Assembly (NCBI GenBank): GCA_033439765.1 | Contig: JAULSN010000002.1 | Coordinates: forward strand, 992,001 to 1,056,000 | Length of the DNA: 64,000 nucleotides | Reading direction: 5' to 3' | Origin: Lasiosphaeria ovina | Lineage: Eukaryota > Ascomycota > Sordariomycetes > Sordariales > Lasiosphaeriaceae | Shown: piece by piece, positions 57,101 to 64,000 of the stretch | How positions within the stretch are numbered: the stretch's first letter is position 1 | Layout of the letters: the number at the start of each line of letters is the position of its first letter | The notes under the pieces: generated by a model | The model's database searches: none | What the model saw: only the letters and a program-made list of their open reading frames with translations | What the model was told of the DNA's origin: nothing | Position numbers and translations under genes: made by a program

Positions 57101-58336
57101 CAGCTCGACTCGCTCCATCCGCGCCTGGCAGAAGAGAGCGGCCACCAAACGATACATCTTGCGGCTTATATCGCCGCCAAGATTTTCAAAGCGCTGTCGA
57201 CCATGTTTGGCGGCGCCCACGAAATTCAGCATTGGCTTGGCGAGACTGGAAGTCGCGTTTGCCGTGCCGTCATGCCAGAGCAGTTGGCGAAATTGATTGC
57301 TGCTGAAGACTTTGCATCGCAAAACCCAGTTCTTCCCAAGGGAAGGCGAGGCCGCCCCAAGTCGGCAAAGAAGGAATCCGCGACCGAGATACTTCAGCAA
57401 TTTCAGTCCACCCTTATTTGGACAACTCCGTTGCGAATGCCAGTCATCCAGCCCTATCGGACGACCTCGATTCGAAAGATCAAGACCTGTCTCCAAGATT
57501 TGGCTGTTTCGGCGCCGAATCCTTCCGACCCCGTGAATCGACGAAAGCAACTGCAGGGATTCCCGCCAAATTTCATCCACTCCCTTGACGCCAGCCACAT
57601 GCTCCTCTCCGCTATCGAATGTGATAAGCTGGGCCACACCTTTGCCGCGGTTCACGACTCATTTTGGACTCACGCGTCGGATGTTGACTCCATGAACACC
57701 GTCATCCGTGATACCTTCATCAGAATCCACTCGGACGACATCATTGGCCGTTTGAGAGCTGAATTCAGGGCCAGGTATAAGGGGTCGGTCTACCTAGCAA
57801 AGATCAAGAGGAGCTCAGCGTCAGGAAAGGCGATTGTGGAGCATCGCAATGCGCACAAATTGTCTTTGAGAGAGGAGTTGATAATGGAAGGGCGGCGCCA
57901 GATGCTTCTTGCATCTTCTAATCCCGACGAGGTCGAATTAGGGAAGAATATGGTTACCCCAGCCACCGTCTACCATGAGCTGTCTACGGAAGACGACTTG
58001 ATAGAAGAGGAAGAGCCCCAGAGCCTCGACGCCTCCTCGAAGTTGGACGGTGACGTGGAAGATGACATGGACAAAGCCTCGGACGGTGAGATCTCTGAAG
58101 AATCTATCGACGCAGACACTGAAGGGTTCACGCCGCCCAAGTCACGGGAATACGACTCCTGGGAGTTTTGCAAGCCCACTAAGTCGACCTTCTTCGCCAG
58201 GACCTTTGACGCCAAAGCGTCCATCAAACACAACAACGACATCGAGGTCTGGCTTCCTTTGATCTTCCCAGACCCCCCCAAAAAGGGCAATTTTGATGTC
58301 CGGAATCTCAAGAAGAGCAAGTATTTTTTTTCTTAG
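54179..58336 (+). CDS. RPO41: Mitochondrial DNA-directed RNA polymerase (T7-like)
   Basis: A single exon of 1385 residues from the ATG at 54179; the longer frame upstream starts at a TTG and is ignored. The N-terminus MFVRSAVSRHNLPLRRLLLSS is a mitochondrial targeting sequence. A roughly 700-residue N-terminal extension is followed by the single-subunit polymerase core: motif A with D-G-T-C-N-G-L-Q-H-Y (Asp884), motif B R-K-V-V-K-Q-T-V-M-T-N-V-Y-G (Arg949 to Gly962), and motif C H-D-S-F (Asp1160). These supply the two catalytic metal aspartates and the O-helix. It transcribes mtDNA with a Mtf1-type factor. An acidic insertion (about 1270-1345, many Asp/Glu/Ser) sits before the C-terminal 'foot' ending in SKYFFS, which is conserved in shape. 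No introns or defects. Confidence 0.97.
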   Translation: MFVRSAVSRHNLPLRRLLLSSSAQTLSTCRSPGYLRPSADATRLINTRQELRPPRRRVFDALSGLERSLATAAGAEYRPAEDMSFDQLSGAIPPAYLSPQSYPAPELRGWDASSPLVVEVPPIPYEKQRINVHGVPGDPEEMLSVFDACLRVGRLERAGMVLKRFAQMEALHPDHLVELHNRFLKSRIEHIYAEPSQDKAEDVHKWFEVQIRARDLPHTPTTVAYMLRVSLLTTRGKRLNRLVTRYMDLLPQENAMELLLDHEVLTDDELASISRICPEHDLPDTAIASPEDATEDSTSMPVHQSPSSTEPPEVKAMFQKGLGLKSLRATLTLFSEIPIGTDIASLPVAGRREIQSRLEKDCVDAAVIRWREENAALLSMGRNTVLSNASLSARLYVWQQALEARIVEEMTKIDVAVQQEKKNTDDVERCLYGPILQQSTPTRLAAVTIISTLSSLAMFGAEKGVPLATLVTNVARVVEEDINSQRAEEANTAKRFKALKRDAGAIIRYGKSLAARSSETLTDALPEEFSWPISIRTKVGAVLVSALIDSAKILVRKESLQADRLLTQSQPAFMHTNQIRRGKKLGIVAPNRALVELMMQEPRGDFLARQLPMVCEPEPWSKFAKGGYLEFPIPVVRVKFGERDQKVYAQAAIARGDMSQVLKGLDVLGRTAWKINRPVLDVMLEVWNSGKGLADIPPLYPNIPIPPEPDSGGDPTARNAWMKAVRFAENQKSGLHSERCFMNLQLEIARAFRDQTFYFPHNIDFRGRAYPIPPYLNHMGADHVRGLLRFAKAKPLGEDGLRWLKIHLANVFGFDKFSLVEREQFAQDNLESIFDSARNPLDGKRWWLEAEDPWQCLAACIEFTEALKLPDPTKFESVLPVHQDGTCNGLQHYAALGGDVWGAQQVNLVPGEKPADVYSAVADLVKESIAQDLKDGHPFAPVLHDKITRKVVKQTVMTNVYGVTIMGAKKQVLRQLDSLHPRLAEESGHQTIHLAAYIAAKIFKALSTMFGGAHEIQHWLGETGSRVCRAVMPEQLAKLIAAEDFASQNPVLPKGRRGRPKSAKKESATEILQQFQSTLIWTTPLRMPVIQPYRTTSIRKIKTCLQDLAVSAPNPSDPVNRRKQLQGFPPNFIHSLDASHMLLSAIECDKLGHTFAAVHDSFWTHASDVDSMNTVIRDTFIRIHSDDIIGRLRAEFRARYKGSVYLAKIKRSSASGKAIVEHRNAHKLSLREELIMEGRRQMLLASSNPDEVELGKNMVTPATVYHELSTEDDLIEEEEPQSLDASSKLDGDVEDDMDKASDGEISEESIDADTEGFTPPKSREYDSWEFCKPTKSTFFARTFDAKASIKHNNDIEVWLPLIFPDPPKKGNFDVRNLKKSKYFFS

Positions 58337-59498
58337 ATTTGGTGCATCGAGAATCTCACTCGCAGTCATGGCCAAAGTCATAGGGGGTTTGGCGGAATCG
58401 GTTCGAGGAGTTGAAAGTTTGCATTTTAAAAGCGGGCGCCATGGGTGTTGCGTTCTGGGTGGCACGGCGTTCATGTCTGTGGGATGATGTGTACAAAACC
58501 TACAGTCCTCATCGGGCGATCATGTGTCATTATAGCTATGTATGCAGCTTTCTTGGTGTATATTGAGGGAAGACGGGGCGGAGCACCCACCATGCTATAT
58601 AGAGATATATATGTGTGTACATTAGATAAAAGAACATTGAATACCAATACATAATTAACATAAAGAGTCTGGTCGTTGCTTCATCTTCAGGTGCCTTTCC
58701 TCGTATGTCCCCGGCCTGGCCTTGGTTGGCACTAGACGTAGGTGACAAAACGATCGTCGGTCCCATGTGGCTGAAGTTGCTTTTCGCGTCGATGGTTGGA
58801 ATGCGGGATGAAGAGACCTGAAGGCCACGGGGAAGCCGCTGTGGCCAGACCAAGCGTCGGACATTACATTCCTAGCAGCGTCATGCTCCTCTTCCTCGCC
58901 GTCTTACTTCCGACTTTTGGGCCAACATCCAAGCATGTGTTGTCTCTTGGTGGCCTGCTGGCAACCTGCTGCCATTGCCACTTTTCCCAAGTTTCTCGAG
59001 AAGTAGGAGAGCAGAGCTTTGACATGGGATATTTAACCATGGGTTTCGCCGCTTTTGCTGGTTCCTCTTTCACCAAGAGACGCCAGACTACTAGTTCTAG
59101 TTCGACAACCGGCGGCCGCGGCTGAGCCTCGTTATTATTCCGACCTAGCGCAGCCCCTGGGCAATGTTCTCGTACGAAGGAAGAGCTATCACGAGGACGA
59201 CGAGCAGTGCGTGGCGAAAGTGAGATCACAGAAGCAAGGGGACTGGTGCTGCCGCAGACACGATGTACACGTAAATCTGCTCTCCGGAGCGGCTGGCAGT
59301 GGTGGGAATTTGACTTTTATCTATTCTAGAACCCCCTCCTGGCTGTGGTGGTTGGATGGTTCGTGAGATGAAAAATGATACGACATTTCCGTAACGTTCT
59401 GTAATTATCACAGCACCGTGAGGAGGAAATAACGCTCCCCCAAGTAATCCGACAACCGCCACCATTGCCCGTCGCGTAATTTTTTAATTTTTTTTCGT
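58337..59498. other. Intergenic between convergent genes
   Basis: 3' flanks of RPO41 and ARC1, AT-rich around 58600-58660. Small ORFs on both strands only; no gene supported. Confidence 0.5.
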
Positions 59499-60773
59499 TT
59501 ACCGCACCTGGGCGCCCGACAGGCTCTTTACTGTGCAGACGCCGCCGCTCGCCGTCACGAGCTTCCCGAGGCCGTCCTTACCCTCGAGCTCCTTCACGAC
59601 GCCGGCGTCAAAGGCGACCTCAAGCTTGTCGGTGGTGGTGAAGCCGGGCTGGAAGGTCTCCCAGACCTTCTTCTTGGGGTTGAGGACCTTCTCGGGCTCG
59701 CCCTGCCAGCCCTCAAAGTAGACGCGCTCGCCGGCCTTTGCGTCGGCGGGGGGCGTGACGAGCTCGATGGGGCCCTTGTGGTCGTCGGCCTCCCCCTCCT
59801 TGATGCGCGGCGACGCCGCGAGCACCATGGCCGACGACTTGATGCCGCGCATCTTGACCGGCTTGAGGTTGCACACCACCACCACCTTGCGGCCCTGCAT
59901 CTCCTCGAGCGGTATCAGCCCGTTGAGCCCCGAGCACACGGTCCGCACCACCTGGCCCTCGTACTCGGACGTGTCGTCCGTGCCGGGCTTGTCGCCCATC
60001 GCGATCGTCGACACGTACAGCGAGTCGGCTTCCGGGTGCTTGATCGCCTTCAGGATGTGGCCCACGCGCAGGTCGATCAGGCAGGGTGATACCACTGCCG
60101 GCGCCGGGGGCGGCGCGGGCTGCTTTGGCGCCTTCTCCTTCTTCTCCTTCTTTGGCTTCTGCTGCTTGCCCTCGGGGGCGGCGGCGGAAGTGGCGGCGGC
60201 AACGCCTGCCGAGACGGCGGCACCGGCGGCGCTGGCAGCGTCCGTGACAGCCTCCACAACTTTGTCCTTCACTTCGAGAGCCGCCTGCTTCGTCCGATCG
60301 ACGAGCGTCTTTACCTCGCCGGTAGCGGTAGCAGCAGCACCGCTGACGGCGGCGGCAGCAGCGGCCTTCTCCTTCTTCAGGCGCTCCTTCTCGGCCTTGG
60401 CGTCGACGGGCGGCTTGACGTAGAGCACCTCGTCGGCGTCGATGGCGACCTTGTCGGCGACGTCGAGGCCGAACAGCGGGCTGTTCTGCACAAAGTCGAC
60501 GTGGCGCACGATGTTGGGGCGGCCCTGCTGGCCGGTGCGCTCCTCGGGCGACCAGGCCTTGACGAGCGGCGCGACGGCCTCGTAGATGGCGATGTCGGCC
60601 TTGCTGGGCTTGGTCCCCAGCACGGTGCTGCGCGTCGACAGGCTAGCGTTGAGGGCGTCGAGGACGGCCGACTGCTTATCGGGGCTCGACTTGAGAGTCT
60701 CGGCCTTGGCGACCCATTGCTGGATCTCGGTCTCCTCGGCCGGGGTGTAGGATTGGGCGTCGAGGGCGGCCAT
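59499..60773 (-). CDS. ARC1: Arc1/G4p1 aminoacyl-tRNA synthetase cofactor (EMAPII-like tRNA-binding protein)
   Basis: A single exon of 424 residues from the only in-frame ATG. Layout: an N-terminal GST-C-like domain (about 1-120, with KPSKADIAIYEAVAPLVKAW) that in yeast docks MetRS and GluRS; an Ala/Lys-rich linker (about 125-220, KKEKAAAAAA and KPKKEKKEKAPKQP) giving nonspecific tRNA affinity; and a C-terminal OB-fold/EMAPII domain from about 227 (VSPCLIDLRVGHILKAIKHP...CNLKPVKMRGIKSSAMVLAAS). It delivers tRNAs to the synthetases and helps keep them cytosolic. Unusual: the frame is open for at least 101 further codons upstream without an ATG, and the last 37 of these look like a mitochondrial presequence. 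Divergent from the LSH gene. Confidence 0.92.
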   Translation of the reverse strand: MAALDAQSYTPAEETEIQQWVAKAETLKSSPDKQSAVLDALNASLSTRSTVLGTKPSKADIAIYEAVAPLVKAWSPEERTGQQGRPNIVRHVDFVQNSPLFGLDVADKVAIDADEVLYVKPPVDAKAEKERLKKEKAAAAAAVSGAAATATGEVKTLVDRTKQAALEVKDKVVEAVTDAASAAGAAVSAGVAAATSAAAPEGKQQKPKKEKKEKAPKQPAPPPAPAVVSPCLIDLRVGHILKAIKHPEADSLYVSTIAMGDKPGTDDTSEYEGQVVRTVCSGLNGLIPLEEMQGRKVVVVCNLKPVKMRGIKSSAMVLAASPRIKEGEADDHKGPIELVTPPADAKAGERVYFEGWQGEPEKVLNPKKKVWETFQPGFTTTDKLEVAFDAGVVKELEGKDGLGKLVTASGGVCTVKSLSGAQVR

Positions 60774-61580
60774 GATGCGGGGGCTGAACAGCGAGACGAG
60801 AGACCGGGAAGAAGGTTGTTGGCGCAGCGGAGACACGCTTCGGAGAGCGGGGCGTGCAGCTCGGAGGGAAAACAGCTTGACTGTGGCAGACTGCAGCTGT
60901 GGGAAGGGGCTCGAATGGAACCCTGGAAATTGTTCTGGCTGTCGTTCAGAGCTGTTGGGTGACGGGGTTGGGTTGGACGAGGGAGCTTGGTTGGGACAAT
61001 TTTTTGAATCACAAAACCGTTTGTGGCGGGGCAGTTCGTTCTCCTTCTCCAATGCCACTTCGAGTCGTTGACTCAACCTGCCAAGAGCGAGGGGCAGTTT
61101 TGGTGCCTTGAAATTGAGGCACTAACTTTGGGGGCACTATGCCCCCCCTGCCATTTGGGCTCGTGACGTCGCGGCTGCACGCGTCCCGAGATAACGGGGC
61201 GGATTTCCAGTCGCGTAGATCGCGCGCGCCCTTTTAATTGATCGCCAACACGCCTCCCCCCTTCAACTGGTCATTGCAGGCCAAATTGTTTGCTGTTTTC
61301 CGCAATCTGCAACCGCAACTTCGTGCAAGTTACGGAAATCCTATTATTCTGTATATGTGCCTCTTTTTTCTTTTGCCTGCTTGACCAATTGAGACCTAAA
61401 TATCTGGAGTCCTCGGCGAGAGGCCCGTGGCCCGGAAAAGGGCGTTTCGGTGGCAAAAAAAAAAAGGGAGAAGAAATAGCGGGGCTGCCCTCCGTACCCA
61501 GCAACACCCAAGGATCAAGGCCGCCTCTGCTTTCGAACCACCACTTTGGCTGGAAAGACAACATCCCCTGCTCGATTGCC
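60774..61580. other. Divergent intergenic region, ARC1 / LSH, including ARC1 in-frame upstream extension
   Basis: 807 bp between ATGs. On the minus strand the ARC1 frame is open from 61076 to 60774. Nothing else supported. Confidence 0.5.
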
Positions 61581-64000
61581 ATGCTTTATTTATCCTCGTC
61601 GGAACGCGAGTCAAGAAGTTCGTCGGAACGCGAGTCAAGAAGCCCGTCGTCGCGACTCCCCACCAGCGTCCCGTCGTCCCCGCCCCCTGCCTCCCCGGTC
61701 GCCAAGGAGCTGGAGCCGGAGGTGCAAGAGACGGACAAGTCCAAGATGAGCTACACCAAGCTGCGCGAGGAGCAGATCCTTGCTGCCGAAGAGGAGAAGG
61801 CACGCGAGGAAAACATCAAGACAGAGGAGAAGCGCAAGAAGAGGTCCAAGAAGCAAGCATTGACCAAGAGGGAGCGCGATGCAAAGGCAAAGGACCTGGA
61901 CGAGCTCCTTGCCCAGAGCGCCGCGTTCAGCAGCATCCTGACCAGCAAGACAAAGGTGCTTGGCCGCGTCGGCACTGCCCTCGACGGCAAGACACTTGGC
62001 GAGCACGACTTGACTATGGCCAAGCAGCCCAAATGTCTTGTCGGGGGCACCATGAGAGACTACCAGCTCGAGGGCCTGACCTGGATGTATGAAATCTGCA
62101 TCCAAGGCATGAGCGGCATTCTGGCTGACGAGATGGGCTTGGGTAGGTCGCCGCCCTCTGTTATGCTTCGGGAGAAACATTGAGCACCGCTGACCCCCTG
62201 TTGTAGGCAAAACGATACAGACCATTTCCTTGATCGCGTTGCTGCGGGAGCAGGAGAACTACTTGGGGCCTCATCTCATAATTGCCCCTTTGAGCACCCT
62301 CTCCAACTGGCTCGATGAGTTCCACAAATGGGTCCCGTCCATTCCCGTGGTCATGTACCACGGCACACCGGATCAGCGCAGCGACATCTTCAAGACCAAG
62401 ATCATGCGGCATCTTCACGGCGGCAGACCGACCGACAAGTTTCCCATCGTGTGCACGAGCTACGAGATGGTCCTCAAAGACCGCGCCTCCCTCTCCAAGA
62501 TCAATTGGGAGTTTATCATCATTGTAGGCTTGTCCTCTCGTCTCTCGAGTCTCTCGAGTCTCTTGCCCCTGCCCCGTCTCCGAAATGTGGCTAACATGGC
62601 TTTTTTTTATCGCCGAATAGGACGAGGGGCATCGTATGAAGAACTTTGACTCGAAGCTGTTCCGGGAACTCAAGACGTTCACGTCTGCAACCCGTCTTCT
62701 TATTACCGGCACTCCCCTGCAGAACAACCTCAAAGAACTCTGGTCTCTCCTCAACTTTCTCTTGCCCAAAATCTTCCGGGACTGGGAGGCATTTGAGAGC
62801 TGGTTTGACTTTAGCGATCTCCAAGACGAGGAGGGCACGGAAGATTTCATTGCTGATAAAACGAAGCAAGACCTTGTCAAAAAGATGCACGTGGTGCTGC
62901 AACCTCTGCTTCTGCGGAGAGTGAAAGCAGATGTGGCCAAGTACCTTCCCAAGAAACGCGAATACGTCCTGTTTGCGCCAATGACGAAGGAGCAGACAGA
63001 CCTGTACAACGTCATCAACGATAAAAACATCGACACGCGATCATACTTGGAGAGCAAGGTCGTGGAGCGCCTGACCAGCGCACCAAACAGCAGAGCTTCG
63101 TCGCTGAGAGGCACCCCGATCTCATCGAGATCAAGCAGTGTCAAAAAGGATACCGACGGCGACAGTGATCTGGCATCTGTGACAACTCTGGGGAGCCCAC
63201 CCGATTCCAAGACTGTGGAAGCCGCGCCCACAGCAAAGAAGAATGCATTTTCCTTGATGATGGGCAAGCCTCGTCCCCGCGGCCGACCTCCTAAATCGGC
63301 TCAGGCTGTCAAGGAACTTGCTACTGAGGCAGTGCAAGTTGAGCAGGACAAGAAGGACGCAAAGCGAAAAAGCCCGCCAACTGCACCATCTCCAGCCACA
63401 AAGAGCGCAAAGTCCAGCCGGCAATCGACTCCGGCCAGCACACGGGGTCGACCGCGAAAGGCGAAGCAGTCATACAGGGAGGCAGATTCGGATGACGACC
63501 TGCTCGACGATGACGATTTTGAAGCTAAGCTCGCAAAAGAGACCACGGAGGACGAAGTTCAGGAGATTGAGAGTGCACTAACAGCAGAGGAATTCGAGAG
63601 AGCGCAGACCTTGGACTTGGCTAGTAAGTTTCGACAGTTAACCACCCATCTAAAGTTTGGGCGCGGTGCATTGCTGACACACTACAGAAAAGGAGATTTC
63701 CAACAAAAAGCTCGGCAACCCCCTTTTGCAGCTTCGCCTCGTCTGCAACAGCCCGCACCTCTTTTACAACCCATGGGCGACAGACAACGGCACGCCTGTT
63801 GACGAGAGCATTGTCACGGCCTCGGGGAAGATGCTCCTCCTCGACCGGCTGCTCCCGGCACTCTTCAAGAAGAAGCACAAGGTGTTGATCTTCTCTCAGT
63901 TCAAGACGCAGCTTGACATTCTGGAAGACTATTGCAACCTCCGAAAATGGCAGGTTTGCAGAATTGATGGCGGTGTCGCTCAGGATGACCGGAGGACGCA
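61581..64000 (+). CDS. SNF2-family chromatin remodeler of the LSH/HELLS/DDM1 (MUS-30, Irc5) type, 3' end outside window
   Basis: Exons 61581-62142, 62207-62523, 62621-63623 and 63688 to the window end (introns 64, 97 and 64 nt); about 732 residues visible. After a Ser/Arg-rich N-terminus and a charged coiled-coil ([21 protein letters not shown] stretch), the ATPase core has motif I D-E-M-G-L-G-K-T rebuilt across intron 1, APLSTLSNW, motif II as D-E-G-H (not DEAH, as in Lsh/Ddm1/Irc5), and [16 protein letters not shown] Ser/Lys-rich insertion (about 445-625), including an AT-hook-like [10 protein letters not shown] and another RGRPRK, separates the lobes; lobe 2 begins with [16 protein letters not shown] and VLIFSQF. 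Orthologues remodel nucleosomes for DNA methylation in plants and animals and for genome stability in Neurospora. The start at 61581 is the best ATG, with 61746 as an alternative. Confidence 0.92.
61596..61643 (+). repeat. 24-bp tandem duplication in the LSH N-terminus
   Basis: Two copies, differing at one base, encode S-S-E-R-E-S-R-S twice near the start of the protein. The duplication is in frame and lies in a disordered region. Confidence 0.9.

Overview
The window looks like nuclear DNA of a filamentous ascomycete, most likely a Sordariomycete. Protein genes carry short introns (about 54-190 nt) with GTRAGT-like donors and CAG/TAG acceptors. The gene set is fungal: an Arb1 subunit of the Argonaute siRNA chaperone complex, ATP25, RPO41, a Git3/Gpr1 GPCR, a GH76 Dfg5/Dcw1 enzyme and a LSH/DDM1-type SNF2 ATPase. 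One tRNA-Lys(CUU) lies at 22944-23016. No rRNA, CRISPR array or intact transposon was found; one small AT-rich patch resembles RIP-decayed repeat DNA. I assembled the gene models by hand from splice signals and reading-frame continuity. Alternative-code starts (GTG/TTG/CTG) were replaced by ATG.

Left part (1-25 kb) is accessory in character. A very long minus-strand TPR-repeat gene is open without a stop from 3918 to the left edge and faces a caspase-family C-terminal half (4249-5175) that lacks its peptidase domain. Both reading frames look cut at the ends that face each other, so 3919-4248 may be a rearrangement junction. A gene-poor 2.8-kb stretch with the RIP-like AT patch follows. Next come a GT1 glycosyltransferase (7991-9782), an ACS-family MFS permease (11123-12859), a GH76 mannanase/transglycosylase (14843-16542), a MATE transporter (18303-20645), a secreted zinc deaminase (21683-22468), the tRNA and a secreted serine beta-lactamase-like hydrolase (23073-25065).

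Right part (25.9-64 kb) is mostly conserved core machinery: splicing helicase PRP22 (25942-29643), a PMP3/SNA3-type membrane peptide (30388-31101), a decayed secreted-protein gene with two frameshifts (31494-32472), ARB1 (33808-35412), inositol polyphosphate multikinase (37933-39288), CLP1 (40160-41890), the GPCR (44994-46974), a class-I glutamine amidotransferase-like protein (47596-48595), exopolyphosphatase PPX1 (49656-51138), ATP25 (51414-53531), mitochondrial RNA polymerase RPO41 (54179-58336), ARC1 (59499-60773) and a LSH/MUS-30-type remodeler running off the right edge (61581-64000).

Themes: mitochondrial gene expression (ATP25 and RPO41 share a 647-bp divergent promoter, and ARC1 carries an in-frame, presequence-like upstream extension without an ATG); RNA processing (PRP22, CLP1); silencing and chromatin (ARB1, LSH); phosphate metabolism (IPMK, PPX1); and cell-surface and transport functions on the left. 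Simple repeats lie inside genes in several places: a 7-bp minisatellite in CLP1 intron 1, (AAC)17 in PPX1, and a 24-bp tandem duplication in the LSH N-terminus.
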